The notes: a model not told the origin generated them from the letters alone. 64,000 nt of DNA from JBCCFC01 sp965213595 (GCA_965213595.1 CBDBZO010000001.1:741510-805509); one strand, 5' to 3'. Numbered from the stretch's first letter, positions 17,189 to 27,314 are shown. Made by a program: numbers and translations.

Positions 17189-18202
17189 ATGCGAATTTTC
17201 TATGTAGCCGCCGACATCGCCAAAAGCAGCTTTGACGGTGCGTATTGGGCTGACCGCAGCCTCAATCTGGGCAAGTACCCCAATCAAGCTGAAGGATACG
17301 AAGCCTTCGGCCAAGCCGTTGAGAGGCAAAGAGCCGAGCAAGGGGCCGAGCAAGTCCACTTGGTGCTCGAGCCGACCAGTGGCTACGAGTTGGGGCTGGC
17401 GCTTTACGCCTACGCCCAGGGCTGGCTGGTGAGCAAGCCCGACCCGTGGAAGCTACATCAGTGGGCCAAAGGGGCGGGCTACCGGGTCAAGACCGACCCC
17501 GTGGATGCGCGCATGCTGGCCGAGTACGGCGCCCGCATGCAACCACCCGCCCAAGCCTTACTCGCCGAAGAAGTGCGCGAACTGGACTACCTGCTACGGC
17601 GGTTGGACGAGCTGGACAAGCTCATCCGCATGGAGGAGAATCGCCTCGACATCGCCCAGGACAAGCCCGACATGTCGCCGCTCGTCATCGCCGACATCGA
17701 GCAGACTATCAACCTTTTACAAGACCAGCGCGCGGCGCTCGAAAAGCAGGTCAACGCGCACGTGCGACGCCATCCCGACTTGAAGAAGCGCAAGCGCCAA
17801 TTGCTGGCCATCCACGGCATCGGCCCCAAGACCGTCCTGCCGCTGCTCGTGCTGCTCTACCGCTTCGAGGCGCTGACCAACGGGCAGGGCAACAAGAAGA
17901 AGCTGACTGCCTTTGTCGGTCTCGATTCGCAGATTCGACAAAGCGGCAGCTCGGTGCGCGGCGACCCAGCCATCTCCAAGCAAGGCGATGGTCAACTTAG
18001 GGCGCGTCTTTATCTGTGTGCCCTCGGCGGCGTGCGCGGCCACAACGCCTTGCGCGATTTCTACCAACGCCTCGTTTCGCGCGGTAAACCCAAGAAAAAA
18101 GCACTGGTTGCTGCCGCGCGCAAGATTTTGCACTGGGCCTGGGCCGTCTTTTCTTCCGAACAAGATTTTGACCCGGCCCGCGCGGCGACTGGCTCGCGCT
18201 GA
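17189..18202 (+). CDS. IS110-family transposase (DEDD recombinase)
   Basis: The 337-residue protein has the N-terminal RuvC-like DEDD domain: Asp in YVAADIAKSS, Glu in LVLEPTSGY, and the Asp pair in KTDPVDARMLAEYG. A coiled-coil follows (about residues 125-200), then the C-terminal Transposase_20 domain with the serine motif RGDPAISKQGDGQLR. All expected catalytic residues are present and length is normal, so it looks intact. AAGGAAGAG precedes the ATG at 17189. IS110 enzymes act with a bridge RNA encoded in the same element. Confidence 0.93.
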   Translation: MRIFYVAADIAKSSFDGAYWADRSLNLGKYPNQAEGYEAFGQAVERQRAEQGAEQVHLVLEPTSGYELGLALYAYAQGWLVSKPDPWKLHQWAKGAGYRVKTDPVDARMLAEYGARMQPPAQALLAEEVRELDYLLRRLDELDKLIRMEENRLDIAQDKPDMSPLVIADIEQTINLLQDQRAALEKQVNAHVRRHPDLKKRKRQLLAIHGIGPKTVLPLLVLLYRFEALTNGQGNKKKLTAFVGLDSQIRQSGSSVRGDPAISKQGDGQLRARLYLCALGGVRGHNALRDFYQRLVSRGKPKKKALVAAARKILHWAWAVFSSEQDFDPARAATGSR

Positions 18203-18252
18203 CCCAAATCTTTAAGCTTCTCCCCCTTGACTTTCATGAGAGAATCTCAGAA

Positions 18253-18333
18253 GGTGCGTCGCACGGTCGACTCTCTCTCTGGTGCGGCCAACACAGCCTA
18301 CGGTGCGTTGCACTTTCCCAAGTGCGACGCACC
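18253..18333. repeat. Palindromic intergenic repeat at the IS110 right junction
   Basis: Palindrome-like words GTGCGTCGCAC (18254-18264), GTGCGTTGCAC (18303-18313) and GTGCGACGCAC (18322-18332) occur in a row. The first with its preceding G is the exact reverse complement of the last with its following C, so a large hairpin can form. The same element class is seen at 23041-23200. Confidence 0.65.
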
Positions 18334-18397
18334 TCCATCACAATCAGCCGTGGCATATTTATAATCTTGGATTAGCCTAGTCAGCCCTAGGGCACTC

Positions 18398-19342
18398 ATG
18401 GACAACGGTCAACTTCTCGTCCAGGCGGCGCGTCTCTACTACGAGCAGAACTTAACGCAGGCCGACATTGGCCGCCACCTCAATATCTCGCGCTCGACCG
18501 TCTCCCGCCTGCTGCAAAGCGCGCGCGATACGGGCGTGGTCACGATTCAAATCAACTACCCGTGGAAGCGCAGCCCGGAGCTGGAGGCGCAGCTCTGCGA
18601 GCGCTTTGCCCTGCGCGACGCCCGCGTGCTCGCCGATCACGAGACCAACGAGCGCGACGAGTTTGCGGGCATCGGTGCACTCAACGCCATCTACCTCGAC
18701 GAGTTCGTCAAAACCGGCATGGTGCTGGGCGTCTCCTACGGCCGCTCGATTGGCGCGACCGTGCGCCACCTGCAGCCCGCGCGCTCGGTGGACATGACCT
18801 TTGTGCAGATTTTGGGCGCGCTCAATTCGGGCAACCCGCTGATCGAGGGGCCGGATTTGGTGCGTGAGCTTGGAAACAAGTACGGGGCGACCTACCAGTA
18901 TCTCTACGTGCCGATGATTGTGGAGAATGTGCGCACGCGCAATTCGCTGCTGCAGGAGCCAACGGTGCAGCGCACGCTGGAGGTTGGGCGCAACGCAGAT
19001 GCCGTGATCGTGGGCATTGGCGCGCACGCCGTTGGGACATCGGGGCTAATTTGGACGGGGTATCTGAACAAGAAGGAGCTGGCCTACCTGCGCAGCCGGG
19101 GCGCTGTCGGCCACATGTGCGCCCAGCACTACGACGCCGACGGTCGAATGCTCGATATCGACCTTAATCGGCGCGTCATCGGCATTGGCATTAAAGCGCT
19201 GCACGACATCGAAACGGTAATTGCCGTCGCCGGCTCGACGATCAAAACCGGCGCGATCCTGGGCGCGCTGCGCGGTCGCTATCTGGACGTGCTGGTCACG
19301 GACGAGCAGGCGGCGCGGGCCGTGTTGGCCGCGGATGGGTGA
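18398..19342 (+). CDS. SorC/DeoR-type sugar-binding transcriptional regulator
   Basis: The 314-residue protein opens with a helix-turn-helix (LTQADIGRHLNISRSTVSRLL, about residues 20-40), followed by the SorC-type sugar-phosphate-binding domain (GVSYGRSIGATVRHL, GDIG-like segments and a C-terminal VLVTDEQAARAVL). Regulators of this family sense a phosphorylated sugar intermediate. It is transcribed divergently from the ulaG operon, so an intermediate of that pathway is a good candidate ligand. A TATAAT box is at 18360-18365. The IS110 insertion lies between regulator and operon and may have changed their spacing. Confidence 0.9.
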   Translation: MDNGQLLVQAARLYYEQNLTQADIGRHLNISRSTVSRLLQSARDTGVVTIQINYPWKRSPELEAQLCERFALRDARVLADHETNERDEFAGIGALNAIYLDEFVKTGMVLGVSYGRSIGATVRHLQPARSVDMTFVQILGALNSGNPLIEGPDLVRELGNKYGATYQYLYVPMIVENVRTRNSLLQEPTVQRTLEVGRNADAVIVGIGAHAVGTSGLIWTGYLNKKELAYLRSRGAVGHMCAQHYDADGRMLDIDLNRRVIGIGIKALHDIETVIAVAGSTIKTGAILGALRGRYLDVLVTDEQAARAVLAADG

Positions 19343-19351
19343 GCGCTGTCG

Positions 19352-19633
19352 GATTTTGTCATTCCGGTAAAAATAGGCATCCCGGCTCAACAGCAGAAGA
19401 TCGTGAAGGGGGCGTAATTTGTCATTCCTGCGAAGGCAGGAATCCATGCTTAACCTACGAACCAAGTGCCAAAAATCCTGCCAGCCCGTTCTCTACCTTT
19501 TTGCTGCACCTCAGTGTTCGGGTGCTACCAAGAAGCGCTCTTGGGTCGCACGGTCGCGAAGTCGTCAAACTTTATTATTCCCGCGTTCGCGTGAATCCGC
19601 TCGGTAAGTCGAGCATGGATTCCCGCGTTCGCG
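19352..19633. repeat. GTCATTCC-type hairpin repeats flanking the IS4 element
   Basis: Copies of the widespread intergenic hairpin word GTCATTCCTGCGAAGGCAGG occur at 19421-19440. A related half-copy lies at 19358, and GGATTCCCGCGTTCGCG at 19617-19633 is continued across the IS4 insertion by CAGGCGGGAATGACA at 21036. No gene is supported here. Confidence 0.65.
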
Positions 19634-21031
19634 CAATGGCGTTAAGTTAAGGGGAAGCATGATAAAATAGGCAAGAAAAACGGTAAAGAGCGATTGAACA
19701 ACAAAGCGAATATAGCGGTGCAAAAGAGCCGAGAGATGATTGGGAGCCGGGAATTGAAAGAGAGAGATCGAACGGCCCAGAAGTACTTCAGTCGGGATAG
19801 GGTCTTGACCTTTCCGCTGGTGTTAGCAATTCTGCTCCAGAAGAGCGCCAAGTCCATGCAAAACGTGCTCAACGAGTTGTTTGAGAAGATGGGTCAAGTT
19901 GGGGTGAGCAGCAGTGCCTTTACCCAAGCGCGCAGCCATCTGCGACACGAAGTCTTCATCGAGTTGAACCGAGCGGCCATCGTCGAGGTCTGCTATGGTG
20001 ACGGCGACTACAAGCGCTACAAAGGGTATCGGCTTCTGGCCGTCGATGGCTCCAAGATAGAGCTGCCTCGAGAAGCAGCGATTCTGGCCGAGTTTGGCGG
20101 CAACGCCGCCAATCAGTATGTCAAAGAGATTTACCCCTTTGCGCTGAGTTCAGTGCTCTATGACGTGCTCAATCACATTGCGGTCGATAGCCAGTTGGCT
20201 GCGGCGGCTGCGTACGAGGTCGACCTGGCCATTGCGCATCTGGCGCAGACCACTCAAGAAGACCTGCTGCTCTTCGACCGTGGCTATCCCGCCTATCGGC
20301 TACTGGCAACGCTGAGCTAGCGCCAGCGCGCCTTTGTCGTGCGCTGCCCCAGAAGCTCCTTCAGCGCCGTGCGGCGGATGTTTCGGGGGCAGGGTCCGGA
20401 TAGTCAGCTTGTGACCATCTCTGTGCCAGCCCATCAAAGTCTAGAGATTCGAGCGCAAACGCTACCGTCAGAAATTCACGTTCGTCTGGTTCGGGTCATG
20501 CTGGAGACGGGCGAGATGGAAGTGCTGCTCACCTCGCTCCTGGATGAGGTTGAGCACCCAACCGCCGACTTCAAGCAGCTGTACTTCTTGCGCTGGGGCG
20601 CGGAGACCTTCTATGACCTGCTCAAAAACAGACTCCAACTCGAGCATTTCACGGGCAAAACCGTTGAGTCAGTCAAACAGGACTTCTTTGCCGCTATCTA
20701 TCTCTCCGGCTTGGAAACGCTGCTAATTGGTCGAGCCCAAGCACGCTTGCAAGCGCGTTCTGAGTTCAGCAAGCATCCGCTGCAGGTCAATCATGCCAGC
20801 TCCTTCAACGCCCTCAAACACCATGTCGTTGCGTTACTCACCCAGCCCGACCTGGACGAGCAGGCGCTCTTGGACAAGTTGACCCGCCTGTTCCAGCAAA
20901 AACCGACCGCCGTGCGCAAACAGCGTGCGGTTCCCAGGCCCAAACGCTCTATCGCCAAAGCGCTTCGCTTCCACAAATGCACCAAGAAAGTCTGCTTCTG
21001 ATGCCGCTTTCTCGCTAACTTAACGCCATTG
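19634..21031 (+). mobile_element. IS4-type insertion sequence (1,398 bp) with 4-bp target duplication
   Basis: The ends CAATGGCGTTAAGTTA (19634-19649) and its exact reverse complement (21016-21031) form 16-bp terminal inverted repeats. They are bounded by a CGCG direct duplication at 19630-19633 and 21032-21035. Removing the element and one CGCG restores a continuous hairpin repeat of the GTCATTCC type. The single transposase gene is interrupted by an amber codon, so this copy cannot move without suppression. Confidence 0.88.
19694..21001 (+). pseudogene. IS4-family transposase interrupted by in-frame TAG
   Basis: The frame from TTG 19694 to 21001 is continuous except for a TAG at 20318-20320, between LLATLS and RQRAFVVRC. 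The DDE residues are recognisable: Asp in LLAVDGSKIELP, Asp in LLLFDRGYPAY, and the Y-x2-R-x3-E-x6-K signature in YFLRWGAETFYDLLKNRL. One base change (for example CAG to TAG) explains the break, with no frameshift. A downstream ATG at 20339 could at most make a C-terminal fragment. Confidence 0.88.
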
Positions 21032-21111
21032 CGCGCAGGCGGGAATGACAAGACTGCCTTGCCTCTGATTTGGCTTCTCATTTGAGGCTGGATTATAGAG
21101 AATAAAGGATT

Positions 21112-21357
21112 ATGAAGAATCAGAATTTTAACCTGGAAGATGATTTGAGACCCGAGTACGATCTCTCAGAGCTGCTGGAAGGGGCTGAACGGGGAAAGTA
21201 TGTGCAGCGCTACCGAGCGGGCGTTAATGTTGTCCTACTCGATCCCGACGTAAATGAGTACATGGGGAAATTGGCAGAACGACGCGGAACCGACGCGCAA
21301 GCCATTGTGAACGAGTGGCTGCGAAGTAACATCCGTTTGGTCGAAGGGGCGCGCTGA
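21112..21357 (+). CDS. Small antitoxin-like protein
   Basis: The 81-residue product has an acidic N-terminus with RPEYDLSELLEGAERGKYVQRY and then NVVLLDPDVNEYMGKLAERRGTDAQ, a pattern seen in orphan ribbon-helix-helix or BrnA-like antitoxins. No toxin gene adjoins: it lies between the IS4 element and the GNAT-nitrilase gene. GAATAAAGGATT precedes the ATG. A DNA-binding role is a guess from pattern and size. Confidence 0.6.
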   Translation: MKNQNFNLEDDLRPEYDLSELLEGAERGKYVQRYRAGVNVVLLDPDVNEYMGKLAERRGTDAQAIVNEWLRSNIRLVEGAR

Positions 21358-21403
21358 AGAATATAGGCGTAGTGGCTGGGCGCGCCCAGCCACTACGCTA
21401 TGC

Positions 21404-22996
21404 CTACTCCACCCGCACCACCTGCACCGGCTGCTTGGTGCGCACCTCGTACAGATCGGGGCGGCGATCGTAGAGCGGGCGCACGCTGCCGAGATCGCGC
21501 TGCTGGGCCAGGCTCGTCAAATCCAGCTCGGCAATGGCGACGGCCTCGACGTTGGGGTCGGCTTCGGCCAGGGTGGCCTGGGGCGCAAAGGAGAAGTCGC
21601 TGGGCGTGAAGACGGCGGCCTGCCCGTAGTTGATCAGATAGGCCTTCGACGTGGGGAAGTTGCCCACGTTGCCGGCAATCACGGTGTAGATGTAGTTTTC
21701 GACGGCCCGCGCCTGCGAGGTGATGCGCACGCGCTGAAAGGCCTTCTTCTCGTCGGTGCTAAAGGGCACAAAGATCGTCTCCACGCCCGCCAGCGTCAGC
21801 GCGCGCGCGACTTCGGGGAACTCGATGTCGTAGCAGATTTGGATGGCGATGCGCGCCAGCGGCGTCTCGAAAATTTTGATGCCCTGCCCTGGTCGCACGC
21901 CCCACAGCTCGCGCTCGAAGGGCGTCACGTGCAGCTTGTCCTGCGTGTAGACGTTGCCGCTGGGCGAGAAGAGGTGCGCCACGTTATAAAGCACGCCGTC
22001 GCGCAGGGTCGGCGTGGAGCCGCCGATGATGTAGAGGCGGCTTTCGCGGGCAAAACGCTGGAACATCTCGACGTAGCGCTCCGTCTGCTCGGCGAGGCGC
22101 AGCGCGGCATCCTGCGGCGCAATGTCGCGCGGCATGGTGCTGAGCAGCTGCACGGTGAACAATTCGGGCAGCACGAGAAAGTGGCAGTGGTAGGAATCCG
22201 CCGTGTTGACGAAGAACTCCACGCCGCGCTCAAACTCTTCCCAGGTGGCGATGTCGCGCATCTGATACTGCGCCGCACAGACGCGCACCTTGCGCACCGG
22301 TCGCCGCAGCGCCGCCGCCGCAATTTTGCGCCGCTCCGGGCGAAAGTCGAGGTTGGGCATCTCCAGCAGCGCGGCGGGATCAAGGCTCGCGCCGTTGCCG
22401 CGCAAATCCAGCAGCACGCGACGCGCCGTGTAGCCCGCGCGCAGGTGCTCGCTCAGCACCGGATCCTCAATTTCGCCCAGCACCACCTTGTCCACATACT
22501 CGCGCGCCGTTAGGCGACCGGCGTAGTCGGCATAGCTATCGAGCTGCTCATAGGCTACGATGCGCCGCAGATTGTAGCGCTTGAGCAGCCGACGCCGCTG
22601 TTTGTGCAGCGCCGCCGCGACGCTCTGCGTTCCACTGCGTCCGCGAAAATCGGGATGCACAACCGTATCCGCCTCAAACAGCGTGTCGCCGCTGGGCAGG
22701 TGGGTGCGGAAGGTTCCGTCGCCGGTGATTTCGGCGTAGGTGTACGCCTCCTCATCATCGTTGAGCTGCACGATCAGCGAAGAGGCGTAGCCCACCACCT
22801 CGCCGTTGATCTCAGCCAAAAACTGGCCTTCGGAAAAGGCGTCCAGCTGGAGGCCAAAGGTTCGTTCGTCCTCTTGGTCGCGCGTCTGCGGGTATGCGGC
22901 TTTTTGGCAGGCGACGAGGGAGGGGATATCCTCCACCGTCCAGCGTCGCGTTTTAAGGGTTTTGGTGGTTCTGGTCGATTTTTGTTGAGTGGTCAA
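21404..22996 (-). CDS. Fused GNAT acetyltransferase / carbon-nitrogen hydrolase
   Basis: The 530-residue protein joins a GNAT domain (about residues 15-215, with DTVVHPDFRGRSGTQSVAAAL as acetyl-CoA loop) to a nitrilase-fold amidohydrolase (about 230-520). The latter shows the catalytic Glu in LVLPELFT, Lys in QDKLHVTPFERE and Cys in AIQICYDIEFPE. The TTG at 22996 with AAAGAGC upstream was chosen; longer frames run through the palindromic repeats at 23041-23200. It is the last gene of the polyamine ABC operon, which suggests acetylation and/or hydrolysis of an imported amine such as N-carbamoyl- or N-acetyl-putrescine. The substrate is inferred from context only. Confidence 0.88.
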   Translation of the reverse strand: MTTQQKSTRTTKTLKTRRWTVEDIPSLVACQKAAYPQTRDQEDERTFGLQLDAFSEGQFLAEINGEVVGYASSLIVQLNDDEEAYTYAEITGDGTFRTHLPSGDTLFEADTVVHPDFRGRSGTQSVAAALHKQRRRLLKRYNLRRIVAYEQLDSYADYAGRLTAREYVDKVVLGEIEDPVLSEHLRAGYTARRVLLDLRGNGASLDPAALLEMPNLDFRPERRKIAAAALRRPVRKVRVCAAQYQMRDIATWEEFERGVEFFVNTADSYHCHFLVLPELFTVQLLSTMPRDIAPQDAALRLAEQTERYVEMFQRFARESRLYIIGGSTPTLRDGVLYNVAHLFSPSGNVYTQDKLHVTPFERELWGVRPGQGIKIFETPLARIAIQICYDIEFPEVARALTLAGVETIFVPFSTDEKKAFQRVRITSQARAVENYIYTVIAGNVGNFPTSKAYLINYGQAAVFTPSDFSFAPQATLAEADPNVEAVAIAELDLTSLAQQRDLGSVRPLYDRRPDLYEVRTKQPVQVVRVE

Positions 22997-23040
22997 TTTT
23001 GCTCTTTCTGTATCTGTATAATCTTTGAAGGATCGCCGCG

Positions 23041-23200
23041 AGTGCGCTGCACGGTCAAAGGCGCGATGACCCGCCCAATCGGATAGCTGACCGTGCATTG
23101 CACTTGTGATCCGACCAAAAATGTTGGTTGGACCACGAGTGCAGCGCACGGCGCACACAAGGACTCGTGAGCGACGCCGGTCTGCGCCGTGCAATGCACT
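23041..23200. repeat. Two tandem nested-palindrome hairpins
   Basis: AGTGCGCTGCACGGTCA (23041-23057) pairs with TGACCGTGCATTGCACT (23088-23104). AGTGCAGCGCACGGCGCA (23138-23155) pairs with TGCGCCGTGCAATGCACT (23183-23200). In both the arms match except at the centre of the terminal palindrome. The pair lies within the operon, between the ATPase and GNAT-nitrilase genes. Confidence 0.75.
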
Positions 23201-23224
23201 CGACCTGCTTGGTGTACCAGCCCG

Positions 23225-24376
<1,152 letters not shown>

Positions 24377-25214
24377 GTTCCTCCTCCTCTGGCTCTGCCT
24401 GCGGCGATTGGCCCAGCTGCCGCAGCCACTCAATCAACACGATCATCACCACCGAGCCGACCACGATCAGCGCGGCCACGGCCACCACCAGCGGCAGCCG
24501 CCGCGGGAAGCGCAGCTGCGAGTAGAGATAGATGGGCAGCGTGGGCTCGGGCCCAATCAGAAAAAATGTCAGGGCGAATTCGTCGAACGAAGTCGTAAAG
24601 GCGGTGAGGAAAGCGGCGACGATCGCGGGGAAAGCCAGCGGCAGCGTCACCCGCCACTGTGCGCCCCAGAAGCTCGTGCCCAAATCCATGGCCGCCTCTT
24701 CGAGCGTGCGGCTGAGGCCCAGCAGCCGCGCCGCCACGATCAAAATCACCACGGGCAGGCTGATCACCACGTGGCTGACGCCGACCGTCCACAGCGAAAG
24801 GGGAATGCCGAGCTGCACCGTACCAATTAGAATCGCCACGGCCAGCACGACGGTCGGAATCACCAGCGGCAGGGCGGCGATGGCGAGAAAGAGATTGCGC
24901 CCCGGAAAGCGAAAGCGCACGATGCCAATCGCGGCCATTGTGCCCAGGAGAGTCGCCACCACGGAAGAGCTGATGCCCACCACGAGGCTGTTGCGCAGCG
25001 CCGTCAGCAGCTCCGGCGTGCGCCAGAGGTCGGCGTACCAGCGCAGGGTAAAGCCCTTAAGCGGGAAGATGAGGTTGGTTGAATCGTTGAAGGAAAAGAT
25101 CAGCAGCAGCAGCAGCGGCAGATACAAGAAGGCGATAATTAGCGCAAAGTAAATGGCGCCAAGCGGGATGCGCGGGCGACCGCGCGGAACGTCGTCCATC
25201 TATTGAATTCTCCA

Positions 25215-26066
25215 CTAATGTTCAACAAAGCGTTCGAGCCGCGCGAAGCGGGCAAACACGAGCATGATCGGCAGCGCCACCAGCAGCATCACAAAGCTGA
25301 GCAGCGAGCCCAGCGGCCAGTTGAGCGAACGCCCAAACTGGCTCTGCACCACGTTGCCGTACATCAGTCCCTCCACGCCGCCAACGAGCATTGGCGTCAC
25401 GTATTCGCCCAGCGTGGGGATGAAGACGAGAAAGAAGGCCGCCAGCGTACCGGGCAGGCTCAGCGGCAGGGTGACGCGGCGAAAGGTTTCCCCGGCGCTG
25501 CTGCCCAGGTCCGCCGCGGCCTCGAAGAGCGAACGATCAATGCGCTGGAGCGCGGCAAAGATCGGCAGCGCGGCAAAGGGAATCCAGACGTAGACGAGCA
25601 CCACGATCACGGCCAGGCGGCTGTAGAGCAGCAGCGGCGACGGCTCATCGACCACGCCAAGCCAGAGAAGAAAGCTGCTCAACACGCCGCTGGAGCCGAG
25701 CACGAGCCGCCACGCAAAGATGCGCAGCAGAAAGCTAATCCAGCCCGGCACGAGCAGGATCAGCAGCAGCGTGACGGTGCGCGCGCCGGCGCGAAAAGCC
25801 AGGTAGTAGGCCACGGGATAGGCCACGATCACCGAAAGCACCCCAACGACCAGCGACGTGATGGTCGTCTCCCACAGCAGGCGATGGTAGGACGAATTGG
25901 CGAGAAATTCGCGGTAGTGGAGCAGCGTGAAGACGTTGCGCGCGTCGCCAAAGCTGCCTTCGCGGAAGGTAAAGAGCGCCATCGCCCCCACCGGCAGCAC
26001 AAAGAGCAGCAGCAGCCACACGATGGGTGGCCCCATTAAAATAGCAATCCAGCGGCGTTGTTGCAT
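25215..26066 (-). CDS. ABC transporter permease (PotB-like)
   Basis: The 283-residue permease has six predicted helices and the EAA loop LFEAAADLGSSAGETFRRVTLPLSLPG. ATG 26066 (MQQRRWIAIL) gives the usual N-terminus. A GTG at 26096 in the same frame sits in the palindrome core and seems less likely. No strong ribosome-binding site is seen for either. It follows the receptor gene at 26127 with a palindrome between. Confidence 0.9.
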   Translation of the reverse strand: MQQRRWIAILMGPPIVWLLLLFVLPVGAMALFTFREGSFGDARNVFTLLHYREFLANSSYHRLLWETTITSLVVGVLSVIVAYPVAYYLAFRAGARTVTLLLILLVPGWISFLLRIFAWRLVLGSSGVLSSFLLWLGVVDEPSPLLLYSRLAVIVVLVYVWIPFAALPIFAALQRIDRSLFEAAADLGSSAGETFRRVTLPLSLPGTLAAFFLVFIPTLGEYVTPMLVGGVEGLMYGNVVQSQFGRSLNWPLGSLLSFVMLLVALPIMLVFARFARLERFVEH

Positions 26067-26087
26067 GGTTTGAATTGGAAAGGAGCG

Positions 26088-26114
26088 GTACGGCACGCCA
26101 TGGCGTGCCCGTAC
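26088..26114. repeat. GGCACGCCATGGCGTGCC palindrome 3' of a receptor gene
   Basis: The perfect core is 26092-26109. The flanking GTAC words at both ends match the copies at 12664 and 27267, with one G missing on the left arm. It lies between the PotD-like receptor stop and the PotB-like permease start. Confidence 0.8.
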
Positions 26115-26126
26115 TGCCGCAACTGC

Positions 26127-27218
26127 TTATTGACTCGCCTTTACTTCTTCCCACGTATCCACAATCTCCTGACGCTCCTCGTCCGAAATGGGATCATAGA
26201 AGACGGTTTGTTCGAGCACTTCGGGCCGATCCAGCGAAAGCAGCTCGGTCACTTCCGGATCAATCATCGGGAACGAATCGGCGTTAGCGCCGCCGTACCA
26301 CTGCTCGTTGGTCAAATTCGCCATCGACTGCGGCGCGATCAGCGCGTCCAGCAGCGCGTAGGCCGCATCGACATTCTGGGCGTCGGCACTGAGCCCGTAG
26401 CCGCAGATCCAGCCCAGCCGCCCTTCCTCCGGCTCGATGTACTCGACCGGGACGCCTTCGTCGCGCAGCGTGCCGTAGGTTTCCGGCCACACGTTGGCCG
26501 CCACCCACACGTCGCCGGAGGCCATCTGCTGGGCCAGGCTCGATGGATCGACCCAGTAGGTCAGCACGTTCTCCTTCAGCTCAACCAGCTCCTGCTTGAC
26601 GGCCTCGTTCTGCTCCGGCGTCAGCTTCCACGGATCGTCGTAGCCGAGCACCAGCGAAGCCAGCGCGCGGTTGGATTCGGGCACGTCCGCCAGCGCCAGG
26701 TGACCGGCGTACTCGGCGTTCCACAGATCGGCCCATGAAGTGGGCACGTTGTCCACCAAGTCGGTGCGCACCAGGATCGAGTCGTAGCCCCAATCCCAGG
26801 GCACGAAATACTGTTCGCCGTCGAAGACGCCCATCTCAGCCATCTGCGGCAGAATACCGTCCCAATTCTCCAGGCGCGACGTGTCGATGGGCTGAACCAG
26901 CCCGGCGTCGACAAACATGCCCCACCAGTTGCTGCACGGATGCACCAGGTCGACCTCGAAGCCGCTGCGCAGTTTGGAGAAGGCATCGGCGTCCTGCTCC
27001 ATAAAGGAATAATCGATGTCGGTGTCGGGGTTGCTCGCCGCAAAAGGCTCGCGGAATTCGGGCAGCTCGTAGCCCGCCCACTCCATGACGATGACGCGGT
27101 CGGATGTGCCGCTGTCCGTGCCCGGCACCGCGACATCACACCCAGACAGCATGAACAGCAGCAGGGCAGATGCAATTTGCCCCAGAGTTTGCCCCAGAGT
27201 GCGTGACCAGTTGTTCAT
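26127..27218 (-). CDS. Polyamine-type solute-binding lipoprotein (PotD-like), copy 1
   Basis: The 363-residue receptor has a signal with LSGC lipobox and PotD/PotF-type segments: VIVMEWAGYELPEFREPF, SYD-like VDLVHPCSNWWGMFVDAGLVQPID, YFVPWDWGYDSILVRTD, and the C-terminal ALLDALIAPQSMANLTNEQWYGG. It is clearly paralogous to the gene just upstream (27315-28406), in the same order with the same landmarks but many substitutions. Such proteins capture polyamines or related organic cations for the PotBC permease. Two receptors in one operon could widen or tune specificity. Confidence 0.9.
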   Translation of the reverse strand: MNNWSRTLGQTLGQIASALLLFMLSGCDVAVPGTDSGTSDRVIVMEWAGYELPEFREPFAASNPDTDIDYSFMEQDADAFSKLRSGFEVDLVHPCSNWWGMFVDAGLVQPIDTSRLENWDGILPQMAEMGVFDGEQYFVPWDWGYDSILVRTDLVDNVPTSWADLWNAEYAGHLALADVPESNRALASLVLGYDDPWKLTPEQNEAVKQELVELKENVLTYWVDPSSLAQQMASGDVWVAANVWPETYGTLRDEGVPVEYIEPEEGRLGWICGYGLSADAQNVDAAYALLDALIAPQSMANLTNEQWYGGANADSFPMIDPEVTELLSLDRPEVLEQTVFYDPISDEERQEIVDTWEEVKASQ

Positions 27219-27266
27219 TGACTTGTTGATTTCCTTTTAAGTAACTGATTTACCTATATTGTGGCG

Positions 27267-27294
27267 GTACGGGCACGCCATGGCGTGCCCGTAC
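27267..27294. repeat. Perfect 28-bp palindrome between the two receptor genes
   Basis: The centre is CCATGG at 27280/27281; GTACGGGCACGCC pairs with GGCGTGCCCGTAC. It begins about 20 bp after the stop of the first receptor gene of the operon and precedes the second. It is the third copy of this palindrome in the window. Confidence 0.85.
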
Positions 27295-27314
27295 GCCGCA
27301 ACCGCTTACGATTT

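Larger units (their letters stand above)
16890..18253 (+). mobile_element. IS110-family insertion sequence
   Basis: The element contains one DEDD transposase gene, a long structured left non-coding end (~300 nt) and a short right end (~50 nt), the layout of IS110-group elements. The 11-bp palindrome GTGCGTCGCAC lies immediately outside each end (16879-16889 and 18254-18264), so the element appears to have inserted into one copy of a palindromic intergenic repeat. Exact ends are uncertain by several bases because IS110 elements lack terminal inverted repeats. It separates the ulaG promoter from the SorC regulator gene. Confidence 0.8.

Noticed and set aside
23000..23194. N-terminal extension of the GNAT-nitrilase from an ATG at 23194
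   Set aside because: The 66 added residues would be encoded by the palindromic repeats and look unlike protein; a TTG with ribosome-binding site at 22996 fits the domain start.
23041..23200. Palindrome series considered as a CRISPR-like array or multiple operators
   Set aside because: Spacing and centres vary, arms pair in twos as hairpins, and the location is inside an operon rather than at a promoter.
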